DNA from: Planctomycetales bacterium
Lineage (GTDB): Bacteria > Planctomycetota > Planctomycetia > Pirellulales > Pirellulaceae
Assembly: GCA_020426625.1 (NCBI GenBank)
Contig: JAGQPR010000004.1
Span: 1-59,355 of the forward strand
Length of the DNA: 59,355 bases
Reading direction: 5' to 3'
Position 1 is the first letter of the stretch; each line of letters begins with the position of its first letter. Positions 24,317 through 34,163 of this stretch are shown here, one piece after another. The notes below the pieces were generated by a model. That model worked only from the letters and a program-made list of their open reading frames with translations, was not told the origin of the DNA and did not search any database. The translations under genes were made by a program, and so were the position numbers.

Positions 24317-24490
24317 GCCGCTGCTGGCCATCGCTCGCTAACCAGCGAACATCGCTGCTGTCACCAACCTTGGCTAGACGCTGCGCGTTTTGAATTTGCT
24401 TGTCTGGTTGGCCTGCATCCACGAGTCGTGCTTGGGATCGCAACGGTTGCGTTTCGGGCTTGTCCATTCTTTGCCAGCAGGAGTCCATTC

Positions 24491-26173
24491 ATGAGTCATT
24501 CCATTGTTGATGCGCCGAAACAGAACCCGTCGCGTCATCCGGCGGAGCCGTCCGTCAGCGGTCGTCACGTTAAGACAGCGGAGCCTGAGAAGGTTAAGAA
24601 GCTAGGACAACGCGGACAACTCCGGCGTTGGCTATCCCTCTTGCTGGGCAGTATAGGGCCGACGTTGGTGCTCGCCGGATTCGCGGCAGTTTTCTACTTC
24701 GGGCATCAAAACGACTGGAAGATTCCAAAATTTGCCACGCTGACTGGTAGAAGTGAAACGGTCGTCAGCGATTGGTGCGAAGAGCACAGTGTACCGGAAT
24801 CGATTTGTGTCTCGTGTGATCCGACCTTGATGCCGAAAGGTCCCGACTACGGTTGGTGCGACGTTCATGGCGTGCATAACTGCGTTCTGGAGCATCCCGA
24901 TGTTGCTCAGTTGAAGGAGATGCCTGTGGTATCGCCAAGCGACTTGGAACGAGCATCACGAGCCTTGGCGGTCGCAGCGCGTAAAGAAAACAATAGTGCA
25001 TGCCAGGTTTACCAAACGAGGATTCAGTTCGCTTCGGTTGAATCGGTGCGACAAGCCGGCGTTGACGTGGAACTGGTGGAACGGGCTTCACTGTTAGAAG
25101 TGATCACGGGAAGCGGCGAAATCGTCTATGACCCCACACGTCAAGCCAGTCTGGCCTCACGCTTGCCTGGAACGGTTTGGTTGGTTAACAAGAATTTGGG
25201 CGATCCGGTTGCCAAAGGCGAATTACTGGCCGTGATCGATGCTGCGGCCGTCGGCGAGCTGAAAACAACGCTACTGCGGGCACTTGCCGAACGGAATCTG
25301 CAACAGCAGAACGTAGCAAGACTTTACGAAGCTCGCGATGCCGTCGCCGGATCGCGAATTCTTGATGCCGAAGCTGCACTTTCGAAAGCCCAAGCTGATG
25401 TGCTGGCTGCAGACCAGTCGCTTCGTAATCTCGGGTTACCTGTCGATGTCGATTCGTTACAGGGGCTAAGCGAAGAGCAGGTGCTCGATCAACTGCGCTT
25501 GCTCGGCATCCCAGAGTCAATCCGTAGTCAACTCGATTCGCAATCGGTCTCGTCAAACTTACTGCCGGTTCGCTCGCCCATCGAGGGCGTCGTTGTCGAG
25601 CGTAGTGTGGCACCGGGTGAAGTCGTTGATCCGGCGCGGATTCTTTTTCAAGTCGCCGATGTTCGCCAAATGTGGCTGACCTTGAATGTGCCGCTGGAAA
25701 ACATGAACCAACTCGCTATTGGTCAGGCAGTTCATTTTCGCGCCGATGGAAGTCGCGAGACGGTAGTGGGAAAGCTTGATTGGATCAGCACGTCGGCGGA
25801 TCGGATGACACGGATGGTCCAGGTGCGCGCTGTGCTGGACAACCCGAATGGACGGCTTCGCAACGAAACCTTTGGCACTGGCGAGGTCATCTTGCGAAGC
25901 GAGTCGGACGCGATTGTGATTCCGACAGGTGCGTCGCACTGGGAAGGCTGCTGTCAAATCATCTTTGTCCGTGACAAAAGTTATTTTGAAAGTCCAGAGA
26001 GCCACAAAATTTTTCATGTGCGTTCCGTCCGGCTGGGAGCCGTCAATGGCAATCGCACCGAGGTGTTATCCGGCGTGTTGCCGGGAGAAGTCATCGCAAC
26101 GGCGGGTAGTGACGTGTTGCGCGCCCAATTACTAAAAAACAGCCTTGGTGCTGGCTGCTGCGTCGACGAGTAA
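24491..26173 (+). CDS. RND efflux periplasmic adaptor (CusB/CzcB type) with extra Cys-rich domain
   Basis: 560 residues from the ATG at 24491, which has AGGAG seven bases upstream. One transmembrane helix (about 48-68). An added segment at about 90-135 carries WCEEHSVPESICVSC and WCDVHGVHNCVLEH. The adaptor core follows: a barrel/lipoyl half (GSGEIVYDPTRQASLASRLP), a coiled-coil hairpin (about 255-340), the second lipoyl half (LLPVRSPIEGVVVERSVAPG) and a membrane-proximal domain. It links the RND pump at 26186 to an outer-membrane channel. The W-C-x-E-H motif also appears in the lipoprotein at 29462. Confidence 0.9.
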   Translation: MSHSIVDAPKQNPSRHPAEPSVSGRHVKTAEPEKVKKLGQRGQLRRWLSLLLGSIGPTLVLAGFAAVFYFGHQNDWKIPKFATLTGRSETVVSDWCEEHSVPESICVSCDPTLMPKGPDYGWCDVHGVHNCVLEHPDVAQLKEMPVVSPSDLERASRALAVAARKENNSACQVYQTRIQFASVESVRQAGVDVELVERASLLEVITGSGEIVYDPTRQASLASRLPGTVWLVNKNLGDPVAKGELLAVIDAAAVGELKTTLLRALAERNLQQQNVARLYEARDAVAGSRILDAEAALSKAQADVLAADQSLRNLGLPVDVDSLQGLSEEQVLDQLRLLGIPESIRSQLDSQSVSSNLLPVRSPIEGVVVERSVAPGEVVDPARILFQVADVRQMWLTLNVPLENMNQLAIGQAVHFRADGSRETVVGKLDWISTSADRMTRMVQVRAVLDNPNGRLRNETFGTGEVILRSESDAIVIPTGASHWEGCCQIIFVRDKSYFESPESHKIFHVRSVRLGAVNGNRTEVLSGVLPGEVIATAGSDVLRAQLLKNSLGAGCCVDE

Positions 26174-26185
26174 AGGACTACCAAA

Positions 26186-29100
26186 ATGCTCAATCTGGTC
26201 ATTGATTTTTCGCTCAAACATCGCGCGCTGGTGATCATCGTTGCGTTGTTGTTTGCTATTGCCGGTGGTTTCTCACTGGGGCAACTCGACATTGATGCCT
26301 TTCCGGACACCACGCCGGTGATGATTCAAATCAATACGGTAGCGCCATCGCTGGCTTCCGAAGAGATCGAAAGACAGATCACATTTCCGGTCGAACAGGC
26401 CATCAGCGGACTGCCGGGACTGGATCAACTCCGTTCCATTTCCAAATTCGGATTGTCGCAGGTCGTCGTGATCTTTGATGACGGCATCGACATCTACTTC
26501 GCCCGACAACTCATCAACGAACGCTTGTCGACCGTCGAATTGCCCGATGGGATACAGCGACCCCAGATGGGTCCGGTCTCGACGGGATTGGGCGAGGTAT
26601 TTCATTACGTCTTGGTCTACGAAGGTGCTGATTTCTCGGACGCTTCGCAGGAAGAACGCGTCAAGCGAATGAGCGAGTTGCGAACGATCCACGATTGGGT
26701 GGTCAAGCCACAGTTGCGGTCGGTTCGTGGAGTAGCGGAGGTCAACAGTTGGGGTGGATACGAAAAACAATATCAGGTGCGACTCGATCCCGAGCGGCTA
26801 TTCAAATACGGGCTGACGTTCGAGGAAGTTTCCGACGCGATTGCGTCCAACAACGAGAATGTTGGCGGAGGGACGGTAACCGATGGCAGCGAGATGTTGC
26901 TTGTCCACGGCGTGGGGCGAACTGTCAATATTCAAGAGATCGGCGATATCGTCATCACGGCGGTCAAAGGCGTTCCCGTGCGAGTGAGCGACGTGGCCGA
27001 TGTCCAGCTTGGACACGAGATCCGTCGTGGTGCGGTCACGGCGAACGGTCGCGGTGAAGCAGTTCTGGGGCTGGGCTTTATGCTGATGGGTGAAAACAGC
27101 AACGAAGTCACTTGGTCCATCAAGGAAAAGATTGCCAGCATCCAAGCCACGTTGCCTCCCGGCGTCAAGATTCAAACAGTTTACGACCGCACGGAATTGA
27201 TCGACCACGTCATCCACACAGTTCAAAAGAATCTCTTTGAAGGAGGGTTGCTGGTTGTCGCGGTGCTGTTCATTTTCCTTGGCAATCTGCGGGCAGGTTT
27301 GATCGTCGCCCTGGCAATTCCGCTCTCGATGCTGTTTGCGTTCTCGGGCATGTTGAAGTTCGGCATTGCGGCCAGCCTCCTGAGTCTCGGCGCGATAGAC
27401 TTCGGTTTGGTCGTCGATAGTTCGGTGGTGATGATCGAGAACTGCGTCCGGCACCTTGCGCATGACAAGCACGGCAAGAGTCGGCTCCAAATCATTCGCG
27501 ATGCGGCCATTGAAGTTCGCAAACCGACCATGTTTGGCGAACTGATCATCATGATCGTGTACTTGCCGATTCTGACGCTCGAAGGGGTAGAGGGAAAGCT
27601 GTTCCGCCCGATGGCGTTGACGGTAATCATGGCACTGGCAGGTTCGATGGTGCTATCACTCACCCTGATGCCAGTCCTGGCCAGTCTGTTTCTGCCAAAG
27701 AACGTTCAAGAGAAAGAGCCGCTGCTGATTCGAGTTCTCAAACGACTCTACGCGCCGGTGTTGCGATTCACGATGCACCACAAGACGTTTGTCATAGGCT
27801 CGGCGCTGCTGTTGCTGGTGAGTGTCTTTGGGCTTGTGGCTCCGAACCTCGGAAGTGAGTTCGTGCCGCGTCTTTCCGAAGGCGCGATCACGATCAACGT
27901 GGTCAGACTTGCGGGGACGACGCTAGAAGAATCCATTCGTTACAACACGAAAATGGAGCAGGTGATACTTGAAAAGTTTCCCAATGAAATCGCACAGGTA
28001 TGGAGTCGCATGGGCACAGCCGAGGTTGCGACCGACCCGATGGGAACCGAATTGACAGACCTTTTCATCACCTTGCATCCCCGTGAAGAATGGACACGAG
28101 CTGAAACTCAAGAAGAGTTGACCGTCGCGATTCAGGAAGAATTGCGAGACTTGCCTGGGCCACGGCTTGCGATGTCGCAGCCGATCGAGATGCGAATGAA
28201 TGAGATGATCTCCGGCGTTCGTTCCGACGTCGCCGCCATTCTTTACGGTGACGATTTGGACCTGATGGTGGAAAAGGCCAGCGAGATTGAGAAGGCACTC
28301 AATTCCATTCCTGGTTCCGAAGACGTCAAGGTTGAACAGGTCTCTGGACAACCGCTGTTACAGATTCGCATCAAGCAAGATGAAATCGCACGCTACGGGA
28401 TTCCCGCCAGCACGGTCATGAATCTCGTTCGATCCTTGGGCACCCACAACGTGGGCGAAGTCTACGAGGGCCAGTTGCGTTTCCCGCTGATTATTCGTTT
28501 ACCAGAGAAGGCTAGAGCGAGTCCCGAAGCAATCAAACAGATTTTGGTCGCAACACCATCGGGCCAACGCATTCCACTATCGCGATTGGCAACCATCGAA
28601 AAGGTCGAGGGCCCCAATACGATCAAACGCGACTGGTATCAGCGGCGGATCACAATCGAGTCGAACGTGCGGGGACGGGACCTGGGCAGCTTTGTTGCCG
28701 AAGCGAGGCGTGTTATTGCCGAGAAGGTCCAATTGCCTCCGGGCCGATACCGGGTCGAGTGGGGCGGGCAGTTTGAAAACTTGCAACGCGCCCAGTTGCG
28801 TTTGATGATCGTCGTGCCGATTGCCTTGCTGCTGATCCTCGCATTGCTGTACATGACCTATCGCAACTGGATCGACTCGATACGTGTCTTCACCGGCGTT
28901 CCGTTTGCGTGGATAGGCGGAATCCTTGCCCTGTGGATTTGCGACATGCCATTTTCAATCTCGGCCGCCGTCGGTTTCATTGCCCTGTCCGGTGTCGCTG
29001 TCCTCGACGACATGCTGCTGGTGTCGACGATTCGGCAACTCCGCAGGCTTGGTCGTTCACTTGACGAAGCGGTAGAAGAAGCCGCGATGACACGCTTGCG

Positions 29101-29422
29101 TCCGATTTTGATGACGACACTGGTAGCAAGTCTCGGTTTTGTTCCGATGGCGTTCAGTACGGGCATGGGCGCGGAAGTCCAACGACCACTCGCAACCGTC
29201 GTGATTGGTGGTGTTTGTAGTGCAATGGTGATGAGCTTGCTCGTTCTTCGAGTGCTCTATGTTGTCTTCAATATGCCCGTAGAGAAGTTTGATGGAGATG
29301 GAGACGGTGATGACGGTCATCATTGTCAGCCTAATGAACCGACCAATCCCGAAGTCGAGCACGAACTTGAGTCAGGGCATCGGCCCGAACCCAAGCGAGA
29401 GTCCGAAGCAGTGACGGTTTAG
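26186..29422 (+). CDS. Heavy-metal RND efflux pump, CzcA/CusA family
   Basis: 1,078 residues with the 12-helix RND plan and two large periplasmic loops. The fourth helix has DFGLVVDSSVVMIENCVRHL, with the Asp pair used in proton transfer and typical of CzcA-type pumps. Other family blocks: DTTPVMIQINTVAP (PD-region of the first loop), SRMGTAEVATDPMG, and EWGGQFENLQRA. The C-terminal tail is Asp/His-rich (DGDGDGDDGHHCQPN). Twelve bases follow the adaptor stop; AAGGA precedes the ATG. Drives proton-coupled export of a divalent or monovalent metal; the Asp motif favours Zn/Co/Cd over copper, but substrate is not certain. Confidence 0.95.
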   Translation: MLNLVIDFSLKHRALVIIVALLFAIAGGFSLGQLDIDAFPDTTPVMIQINTVAPSLASEEIERQITFPVEQAISGLPGLDQLRSISKFGLSQVVVIFDDGIDIYFARQLINERLSTVELPDGIQRPQMGPVSTGLGEVFHYVLVYEGADFSDASQEERVKRMSELRTIHDWVVKPQLRSVRGVAEVNSWGGYEKQYQVRLDPERLFKYGLTFEEVSDAIASNNENVGGGTVTDGSEMLLVHGVGRTVNIQEIGDIVITAVKGVPVRVSDVADVQLGHEIRRGAVTANGRGEAVLGLGFMLMGENSNEVTWSIKEKIASIQATLPPGVKIQTVYDRTELIDHVIHTVQKNLFEGGLLVVAVLFIFLGNLRAGLIVALAIPLSMLFAFSGMLKFGIAASLLSLGAIDFGLVVDSSVVMIENCVRHLAHDKHGKSRLQIIRDAAIEVRKPTMFGELIIMIVYLPILTLEGVEGKLFRPMALTVIMALAGSMVLSLTLMPVLASLFLPKNVQEKEPLLIRVLKRLYAPVLRFTMHHKTFVIGSALLLLVSVFGLVAPNLGSEFVPRLSEGAITINVVRLAGTTLEESIRYNTKMEQVILEKFPNEIAQVWSRMGTAEVATDPMGTELTDLFITLHPREEWTRAETQEELTVAIQEELRDLPGPRLAMSQPIEMRMNEMISGVRSDVAAILYGDDLDLMVEKASEIEKALNSIPGSEDVKVEQVSGQPLLQIRIKQDEIARYGIPASTVMNLVRSLGTHNVGEVYEGQLRFPLIIRLPEKARASPEAIKQILVATPSGQRIPLSRLATIEKVEGPNTIKRDWYQRRITIESNVRGRDLGSFVAEARRVIAEKVQLPPGRYRVEWGGQFENLQRAQLRLMIVVPIALLLILALLYMTYRNWIDSIRVFTGVPFAWIGGILALWICDMPFSISAAVGFIALSGVAVLDDMLLVSTIRQLRRLGRSLDEAVEEAAMTRLRPILMTTLVASLGFVPMAFSTGMGAEVQRPLATVVIGGVCSAMVMSLLVLRVLYVVFNMPVEKFDGDGDGDDGHHCQPNEPTNPEVEHELESGHRPEPKRESEAVTV

Positions 29423-29435
29423 TTTCCCCCTTTAA

Positions 29436-29454
29436 TTCGGCATTGCCGAAGGAG
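29436..29454 (+). promoter_or_regulatory. Hairpin next to ribosome site
   Basis: TTCGGC (29436-29441), ATT, GCCGAA (29445-29450) forms a six-pair stem abutting the GAAGGAG ribosome site of the lipoprotein gene at 29462. It may protect the message end or modulate translation within the operon. Confidence 0.35.
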
Positions 29455-29461
29455 TTTTGAG

Positions 29462-29824
29462 ATGAGGATGAATTGGATTTTAGCGACACGAGCTTTCACG
29501 TTGATAGTGTTGATCGGCGCATTAGCGTTGGTCGGATGCAGTAAAAGCGAGACAGCAACTGAAGGAACCGGCGAATCGGTCGCGGCAACCGACGTGGACA
29601 ATAGCCACGGTGGATGGTGGTGCGTCGAGCACGGCGTTCCCGAGGAAGAGTGCGCCTTATGCGATAAATCGCTGGTGGCCAAGTTCAAAGAAGACGGTGA
29701 TTGGTGCAACGAACACGATCGCCCAGAGTCGCAGTGCTTTATCTGCGGTCCCAAACGCTTCGACAAGTTCGCGGCCGTGTATGAGGCCAAGACAGGTCGC
29801 AAACCTCCTCAACCGGAGGAATAA
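29462..29824 (+). CDS. Lipoprotein with two W-C-x-E-H...CxxC motifs
   Basis: 120 residues; GAAGGAG precedes the ATG. A lipobox ends in LVGC (about residue 28). After a short linker two similar segments repeat: WWCVEHGVPEEECALC and DWCNEHDRPESQCFIC, each followed by a basic stretch. The same W-C-x-E-H-x-x-P-E-x-x-C-x-x-C pattern occurs in the adaptor at 24491. The Cys and His spacing suits zinc or similar metal. It is anchored in the envelope beside the pump, so it may pass metal to the adaptor. No named family was recognised. Confidence 0.75.
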   Translation: MRMNWILATRAFTLIVLIGALALVGCSKSETATEGTGESVAATDVDNSHGGWWCVEHGVPEEECALCDKSLVAKFKEDGDWCNEHDRPESQCFICGPKRFDKFAAVYEAKTGRKPPQPEE

Positions 29825-29928
29825 GACCGCCCGACGTAGTGGCTGGGGCGTCGCCTGTTTCTGACATAGCGGTCAGCTCGCGCAACGCCTCAGCGACACG
29901 TCAAACTTTCAATGCCGGAACGACTATC

Positions 29929-30405
29929 ATGAACTGGTCTGCCAAGCTCCCAATAGCCCTGCTGCTATCCGTGTCTGCGGTTCTCCAAATGGGATGTGAT
30001 TCTCGCGTTGCACAACAACCATTGGATGATTCACATGCGAATAGCATCAGACCTGTCCAGTTGACCGATGCGAATTTCCAAACGGAGGTGATCGAGTCGG
30101 ATCTTCCGGTATTGGTCGATATGTGGGCACCATGGTGTGAGCCGTGTATCAAAATGAAACCAACGTTGCGACTGGTCACTGAAAAACTGACTGGTCAAGC
30201 CAAGGTCGCGGAACTCAATATCGACGAAAACCCATTTATCAAAGAAAAGTATGGTATCCACAGCTATCCGACTTTATTGATCTTTCGGAATGGCGTCGAA
30301 GTTGAACGCTTGGTTGGACAGAAATCCGAATCGGAGCTAATTGCGGCTCTGAGCGAAGTTGACTCGTCAGGAAGCTCTCCTGCTGATCCAGACGAGAATC
30401 AGTAA
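29929..30405 (+). CDS. Thioredoxin-fold lipoprotein, WCEPC active site
   Basis: 158 residues from the ATG at 29929; the longer frame adds a non-signal stretch. A lipobox ends in LQMGC (about residue 23). The thioredoxin domain has DMWAPWCEPCIKMKPTL (active site WCEPC instead of WCGPC) and the cis-Pro in HSYPTLLIF. Probably exposed in the periplasm and able to keep Cys-rich metal-binding proteins reduced or correctly paired. It sits between the Cys-motif lipoprotein and the P-type ATPase. Confidence 0.9.
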   Translation: MNWSAKLPIALLLSVSAVLQMGCDSRVAQQPLDDSHANSIRPVQLTDANFQTEVIESDLPVLVDMWAPWCEPCIKMKPTLRLVTEKLTGQAKVAELNIDENPFIKEKYGIHSYPTLLIFRNGVEVERLVGQKSESELIAALSEVDSSGSSPADPDENQ

Positions 30406-30421
30406 CAATGAAGACGAACGA

Positions 30422-32590
30422 ATGACTGACGCGAAAAGTAGCCCGATCGAACTGCGGATTCATGGAATGGACTGCGCTGAGGAGGTCTCGGTGCTTAAGC
30501 GAGAACTCATACCGTTGCTGGAAGATGAAGATCGGCTTGGCTTCGATTTGATTGGCGGCAAACTGTCAATCGACATTTCTTCGCTGGATGTGAAGCTAGC
30601 CGATGTATTGGCTGCGATCGAGCGCACAGGTTTGAAAGCGGAGCCATGGCAAGATGCCAAATCTGAGCGCGAATCGTCCTTCTGGTCGCAGCATCGCCGA
30701 ACCATGCTGACGACCGTCAGCGGCGTGTTTGGCGTTACCGGCCTGGTCACGCAGCTAATGCTATCACGCGGAACGAGCGTTACCAGCGAGTCGCTTCCGC
30801 TTGCGGCCGTTTTATTGTACGTGGTCGGAATCATTGCCGGTCTTAGCTTGGTACTTCCCAAGGCATGGCGAGCCGCATTGTCTCTGCGCCCCGACATGAA
30901 CCTGCTGATGACGGTTGCCGTCGTCGGTGCAGCGCTGATTGGCGAGTGGTTTGAGGGAGCGACCGTCGCGTTCCTATTCTCGCTATCGCTGCTGCTCGAA
31001 TCGTGGAGTGTGGGTAGAGCTCGTCGGGCCATCGCCTCACTGATGGATTTGTCTCCGCCTATCGCTCATGTCCGGGGCGAGGCGGGGGATGTAACGGACG
31101 TCGCGCCCGCTGACGTTGCAATTGGTTCTACGCTAATTGTCCGTCCCGGCGAAAAGATCCCGTTGGACGGAAGAATCGTTTTGGGTACCAGCGGTATCGA
31201 CCAGGCTCCCATCACCGGCGAGAGTGTGCCGGTCGAGAAAGGCGTTGGGGACGAAGTCTTTGCCGGGACCATCAACGGCGACGGATCGCTTGAAATCGCG
31301 AGCACAAAAGCTGCGGACGATACGACGTTGGCGCGGATCATCAAGATGGTGGGAAGCGCAAGCTCGAAGCGTGCTCCATCCGAGAAATGGGTTGAGAAGT
31401 TCGCGGCTGTTTATACGCCGGTCGTGATGATTGCCGCGGTGCTAATCATCGTCGTTCCGCCGCTTGCGTTGTCAGGCGAGTGGTCCGATTGGCTCTATCG
31501 CGGTCTGGTGTTGTTGGTGATTGCTTGCCCATGCGCGCTCGTGATCTCAACGCCGGTCAGTGTCGTTGCGGCGCTGGCGGCAGCGGCTCGCAACGGCGTT
31601 CTCATCAAAGGTGGCATCTTCATCGAGTTACCTGCACGTCTCCGTGCGATCGCAATGGACAAGACCGGTACGCTGACCCAAGGCCGGCCCGCCGTTGTAG
31701 ATGTGGTGCCCCTGGGCGGTCACGATGACGAAGAACTGCTTGCCCGCGCGGGAGCATTGGAACAGAACAGCAATCACCCGCTCGCCCGCGCAATCGTGGA
31801 AGAAACAGAGCGGCGGGGCATGACGATTGCGGCAGCGGATGAGTTTGCGACTATCCAAGGCAAAGGCGCTTTGGGAAGATTCAATGGCAAGACCTATTGG
31901 CTTGGCTCCCATCGCTATCTGGAGCAGCGTGGGCAGGAGACTCCGGAAGTGCATGAGCAACTCGAAGCGATGCAAGAAGCCGGACGAACCGTCGTGGTGA
32001 TCGGAAATGATCATCACGTTTGCGGCTTCATCACGCTCGCCGACGCAATCCGCGAAGAATCTCGTGAAGTGGTGAATCAGCTTCATGCCGCCGGTATCGA
32101 ACACCTTGTCATGCTGACCGGCGACAACGAGGGGACGGCAAACGCAATCGCAAAACAAGCGGGCATTGACGAAGTACGCGCAGAGCTATTACCTGAAGAC
32201 AAAGTCAGTGCGGTCGAAGATCTTGTCGCCAAGTATGAGCACGTTGCGATGATCGGTGATGGAGTTAACGATGCGCCGGCACTGGCGCGAGCGTCGTTGG
32301 GTATTGCAATGGGAGCTGCTGGAAGCGATGCCGCGATTGAAACCGCCGACATTGCGTTGATGTCCGACGACCTTTCCAAAATCCCCTGGCTGATTCATCA
32401 TTCACGGCGAACGCTCCACATCATTCGCCAGAACATCGCCTTTTCTCTGGCGGTGAAGGCAGTATTTGTGATCCTCACCTTCGCCGGCTACGCATCGCTC
32501 TGGGCAGCCATCGCCGCCGACATGGGAGCGTCGTTGTTGGTAATCGCTAACGGTCTCCGATTGCTGAGCGACGATTACGGTAATAGCTGA
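30422..32590 (+). CDS. zntA: P1B-2-type Zn/Cd/Pb-exporting ATPase
   Basis: 722 residues from the ATG at 30422, chosen because it avoids overlapping the thioredoxin gene. The N-terminal metal-binding domain reads IHGMDCAEEVSVLKREL: only one Cys, where the usual site is CxxC. The ATPase core has the membrane CPC motif (LVIACPCALVI, about 368), TGES (ITGESVP), DKTGTLT (about 413), HPLARAI, MLTGDN and GDGVNDAPA (about 611). The last helices carry ADMGASLLVIANGLRLL, with the Asp seen in zinc-type pumps. Exports divalent metal from the cytoplasm, complementing the RND pump upstream. Confidence 0.92.
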   Translation: MTDAKSSPIELRIHGMDCAEEVSVLKRELIPLLEDEDRLGFDLIGGKLSIDISSLDVKLADVLAAIERTGLKAEPWQDAKSERESSFWSQHRRTMLTTVSGVFGVTGLVTQLMLSRGTSVTSESLPLAAVLLYVVGIIAGLSLVLPKAWRAALSLRPDMNLLMTVAVVGAALIGEWFEGATVAFLFSLSLLLESWSVGRARRAIASLMDLSPPIAHVRGEAGDVTDVAPADVAIGSTLIVRPGEKIPLDGRIVLGTSGIDQAPITGESVPVEKGVGDEVFAGTINGDGSLEIASTKAADDTTLARIIKMVGSASSKRAPSEKWVEKFAAVYTPVVMIAAVLIIVVPPLALSGEWSDWLYRGLVLLVIACPCALVISTPVSVVAALAAAARNGVLIKGGIFIELPARLRAIAMDKTGTLTQGRPAVVDVVPLGGHDDEELLARAGALEQNSNHPLARAIVEETERRGMTIAAADEFATIQGKGALGRFNGKTYWLGSHRYLEQRGQETPEVHEQLEAMQEAGRTVVVIGNDHHVCGFITLADAIREESREVVNQLHAAGIEHLVMLTGDNEGTANAIAKQAGIDEVRAELLPEDKVSAVEDLVAKYEHVAMIGDGVNDAPALARASLGIAMGAAGSDAAIETADIALMSDDLSKIPWLIHHSRRTLHIIRQNIAFSLAVKAVFVILTFAGYASLWAAIAADMGASLLVIANGLRLLSDDYGNS

Positions 32591-32621
32591 GCGTGCAATG
32601 TGGAAAACAATAAGCTCTACC

Positions 32622-33323
32622 TCAAAGCTGAGGTGGGGGCCCGTCCATTCGAATGGGTGCTTCACTGCTTTTTGGTAGGCTTGGTGAGGAGTCGGGGGAG
32701 TTCGGGCGAATGCCGGAATAGCTGTTGGGCTGCTGCTGGGGCGCCAGTTGGAATTGAGGGAATTGATCCAGGGAAGGAGGGGCGGGGACGTGGCTACGGT
32801 CCTGCGGATCCGACGGAGTTGCGTAGGCGTTGCCGAGATTGGAATGAGTGTGATCGGCGTGATTGTGTCCTGAGTGATCATGCCCGTCGTGTGACGGATC
32901 GTTCAAGCCTCGCGTTGGCCCGTAGGCAAAACCATCCTGTTGGCTATGCAATGGCACCGGCGCGTATTGCTGACCTAAATCGTTCGGGGCTTGGGAGCAG
33001 TAGCCTGAATTGAGACAGCCGTAATCGCTGCCTATCGAATCGACATACACTGGTTCACCATAAATAGGAGCAGCGTACACGTAGGTAGGCGGATGAACTG
33101 GGTAGTTCAAATGGTCTGGCGCGTAATAGCCAGCGTGGTAGTCACCGTGGTAGTCACCGTGATTGCTGTGTCCACCGTGGTGAAGCCCGTGATCGTAGTG
33201 TGCATGGTGCTCATGATTTACATGAACGTAGTCGTAGTGCCCGTAATACTGAGCATAAGCCAATGTCGCTGTCAAAGCGAAGCCGACGATAAGGAGTCCG
33301 GTAGCAGGGATGATTCGGCGCAT
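32622..33323 (-). CDS. Secreted His/Tyr-rich protein
   Basis: 233 residues with a signal peptide ending at LAYAQ. The first 80 mature residues alternate His with Tyr, Gly and Asp (HEHHAHYDHGLHHGGHSNHG, YHGDYHAGYY). A second His patch lies near residue 150 (HDGHDHSGHNHADHTHS). The C-terminal 70 residues are Pro/Ser/Gln-rich. Histidine density suggests zinc, nickel or copper binding in the envelope. No homologous domain was recognised. It is convergent with the P-type ATPase gene. Its product resembles those at 37073 and 38236 in composition only. Confidence 0.75.
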   Translation of the reverse strand: MRRIIPATGLLIVGFALTATLAYAQYYGHYDYVHVNHEHHAHYDHGLHHGGHSNHGDYHGDYHAGYYAPDHLNYPVHPPTYVYAAPIYGEPVYVDSIGSDYGCLNSGYCSQAPNDLGQQYAPVPLHSQQDGFAYGPTRGLNDPSHDGHDHSGHNHADHTHSNLGNAYATPSDPQDRSHVPAPPSLDQFPQFQLAPQQQPNSYSGIRPNSPDSSPSLPKSSEAPIRMDGPPPQL

Positions 33324-33562
33324 TTAGACTGGCTCGTTCAATAGTTTTTTTCGAAGGGAAGACTGTTGTCATTTGGTGCAAGTGCAGTGCCGTTGAACCC
33401 CTTGGCAGGAAAACCTCATATTTCACGGCGTTTCCTGCAATGACGAAGGCTGGTGCAATGTTGAAGGATGTCAATGTGATGTCTCATTGCATTCGCTTTG
33501 ACGACATGCGTCTACTTCCTAGTTTTGGACACGCTCAGGCTGGTTTCCAGGCAGAGGCATCG

Positions 33563-34057
33563 TCAAGCTGGGCGACCAACTAGCGGACATGACTTAAGCC
33601 GTCGTTGCAGGAGTTCGCGAAGTCGTCCGAGTCTACCTGCGTAGAAAAAGACGTCATTGATACCGCTCAATTCTTGCCAGTCTGTGCAATCGTGTTGCCC
33701 CGTAGCTGTGTAAAGCCAGATTGGCTGCTTTAAACGGCCGAATCTCAATTTACATGCGATCAAGCACCCACTTTCCCCGGGCATTCGCTCGCAAACGAGT
33801 ATGAGGTCCGGGGAGAAAATTCTTGCCTCCGCCGAGACAACATCACTACTTGCCGCACGCGAGACTTGGCATCCGTAGCTCTCAAAAAGCTCTTTGAGGT
33901 CAACATAGTGGTCGTCGCGATATTCGATGATCAGCACACGCTGGTAAGCTAATCCACAACAAGAAATTGAATTAGGTGACAGTGACGATCGACCTTCCAA
34001 GTGGTTGAACTGAGGCTTCACCACCGAGGTACGAAGTTGCATAGTATCATTTAACAT
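33563..34057 (-). CDS. Receiver-like protein lacking the phosphorylation Asp
   Basis: 164 residues from the ATG at 34057, which has a GGGAGTT site upstream; the much longer ORF before it is not signal-like. The fold reads as a response-regulator receiver: RVLIIEYRDDHYVDLKELF, then FSPDLILVCERMPGESGCL, PIWLYTATGQ and a final helix. In the receiver pattern the phospho-Asp lies in LLLDxxMP; here that position is Cys (ILVCERMP). It has no DNA-binding output domain. So it would not act as a normal phospho-switch and may bind a partner. No histidine kinase is nearby. Confidence 0.65.
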   Translation of the reverse strand: MLNDTMQLRTSVVKPQFNHLEGRSSLSPNSISCCGLAYQRVLIIEYRDDHYVDLKELFESYGCQVSRAASSDVVSAEARIFSPDLILVCERMPGESGCLIACKLRFGRLKQPIWLYTATGQHDCTDWQELSGINDVFFYAGRLGRLRELLQRRLKSCPLVGRPA

Positions 34058-34163
34058 AGAGAGAACTCCCGCAAAGACAAATCTGAACAGTTGTGGAAAC
34101 TGGAAGCACAGGATTTCAGAGCAGCGGATCAAGTTTGATCGCGAAGCTCTCGGCAGTGCAGGT

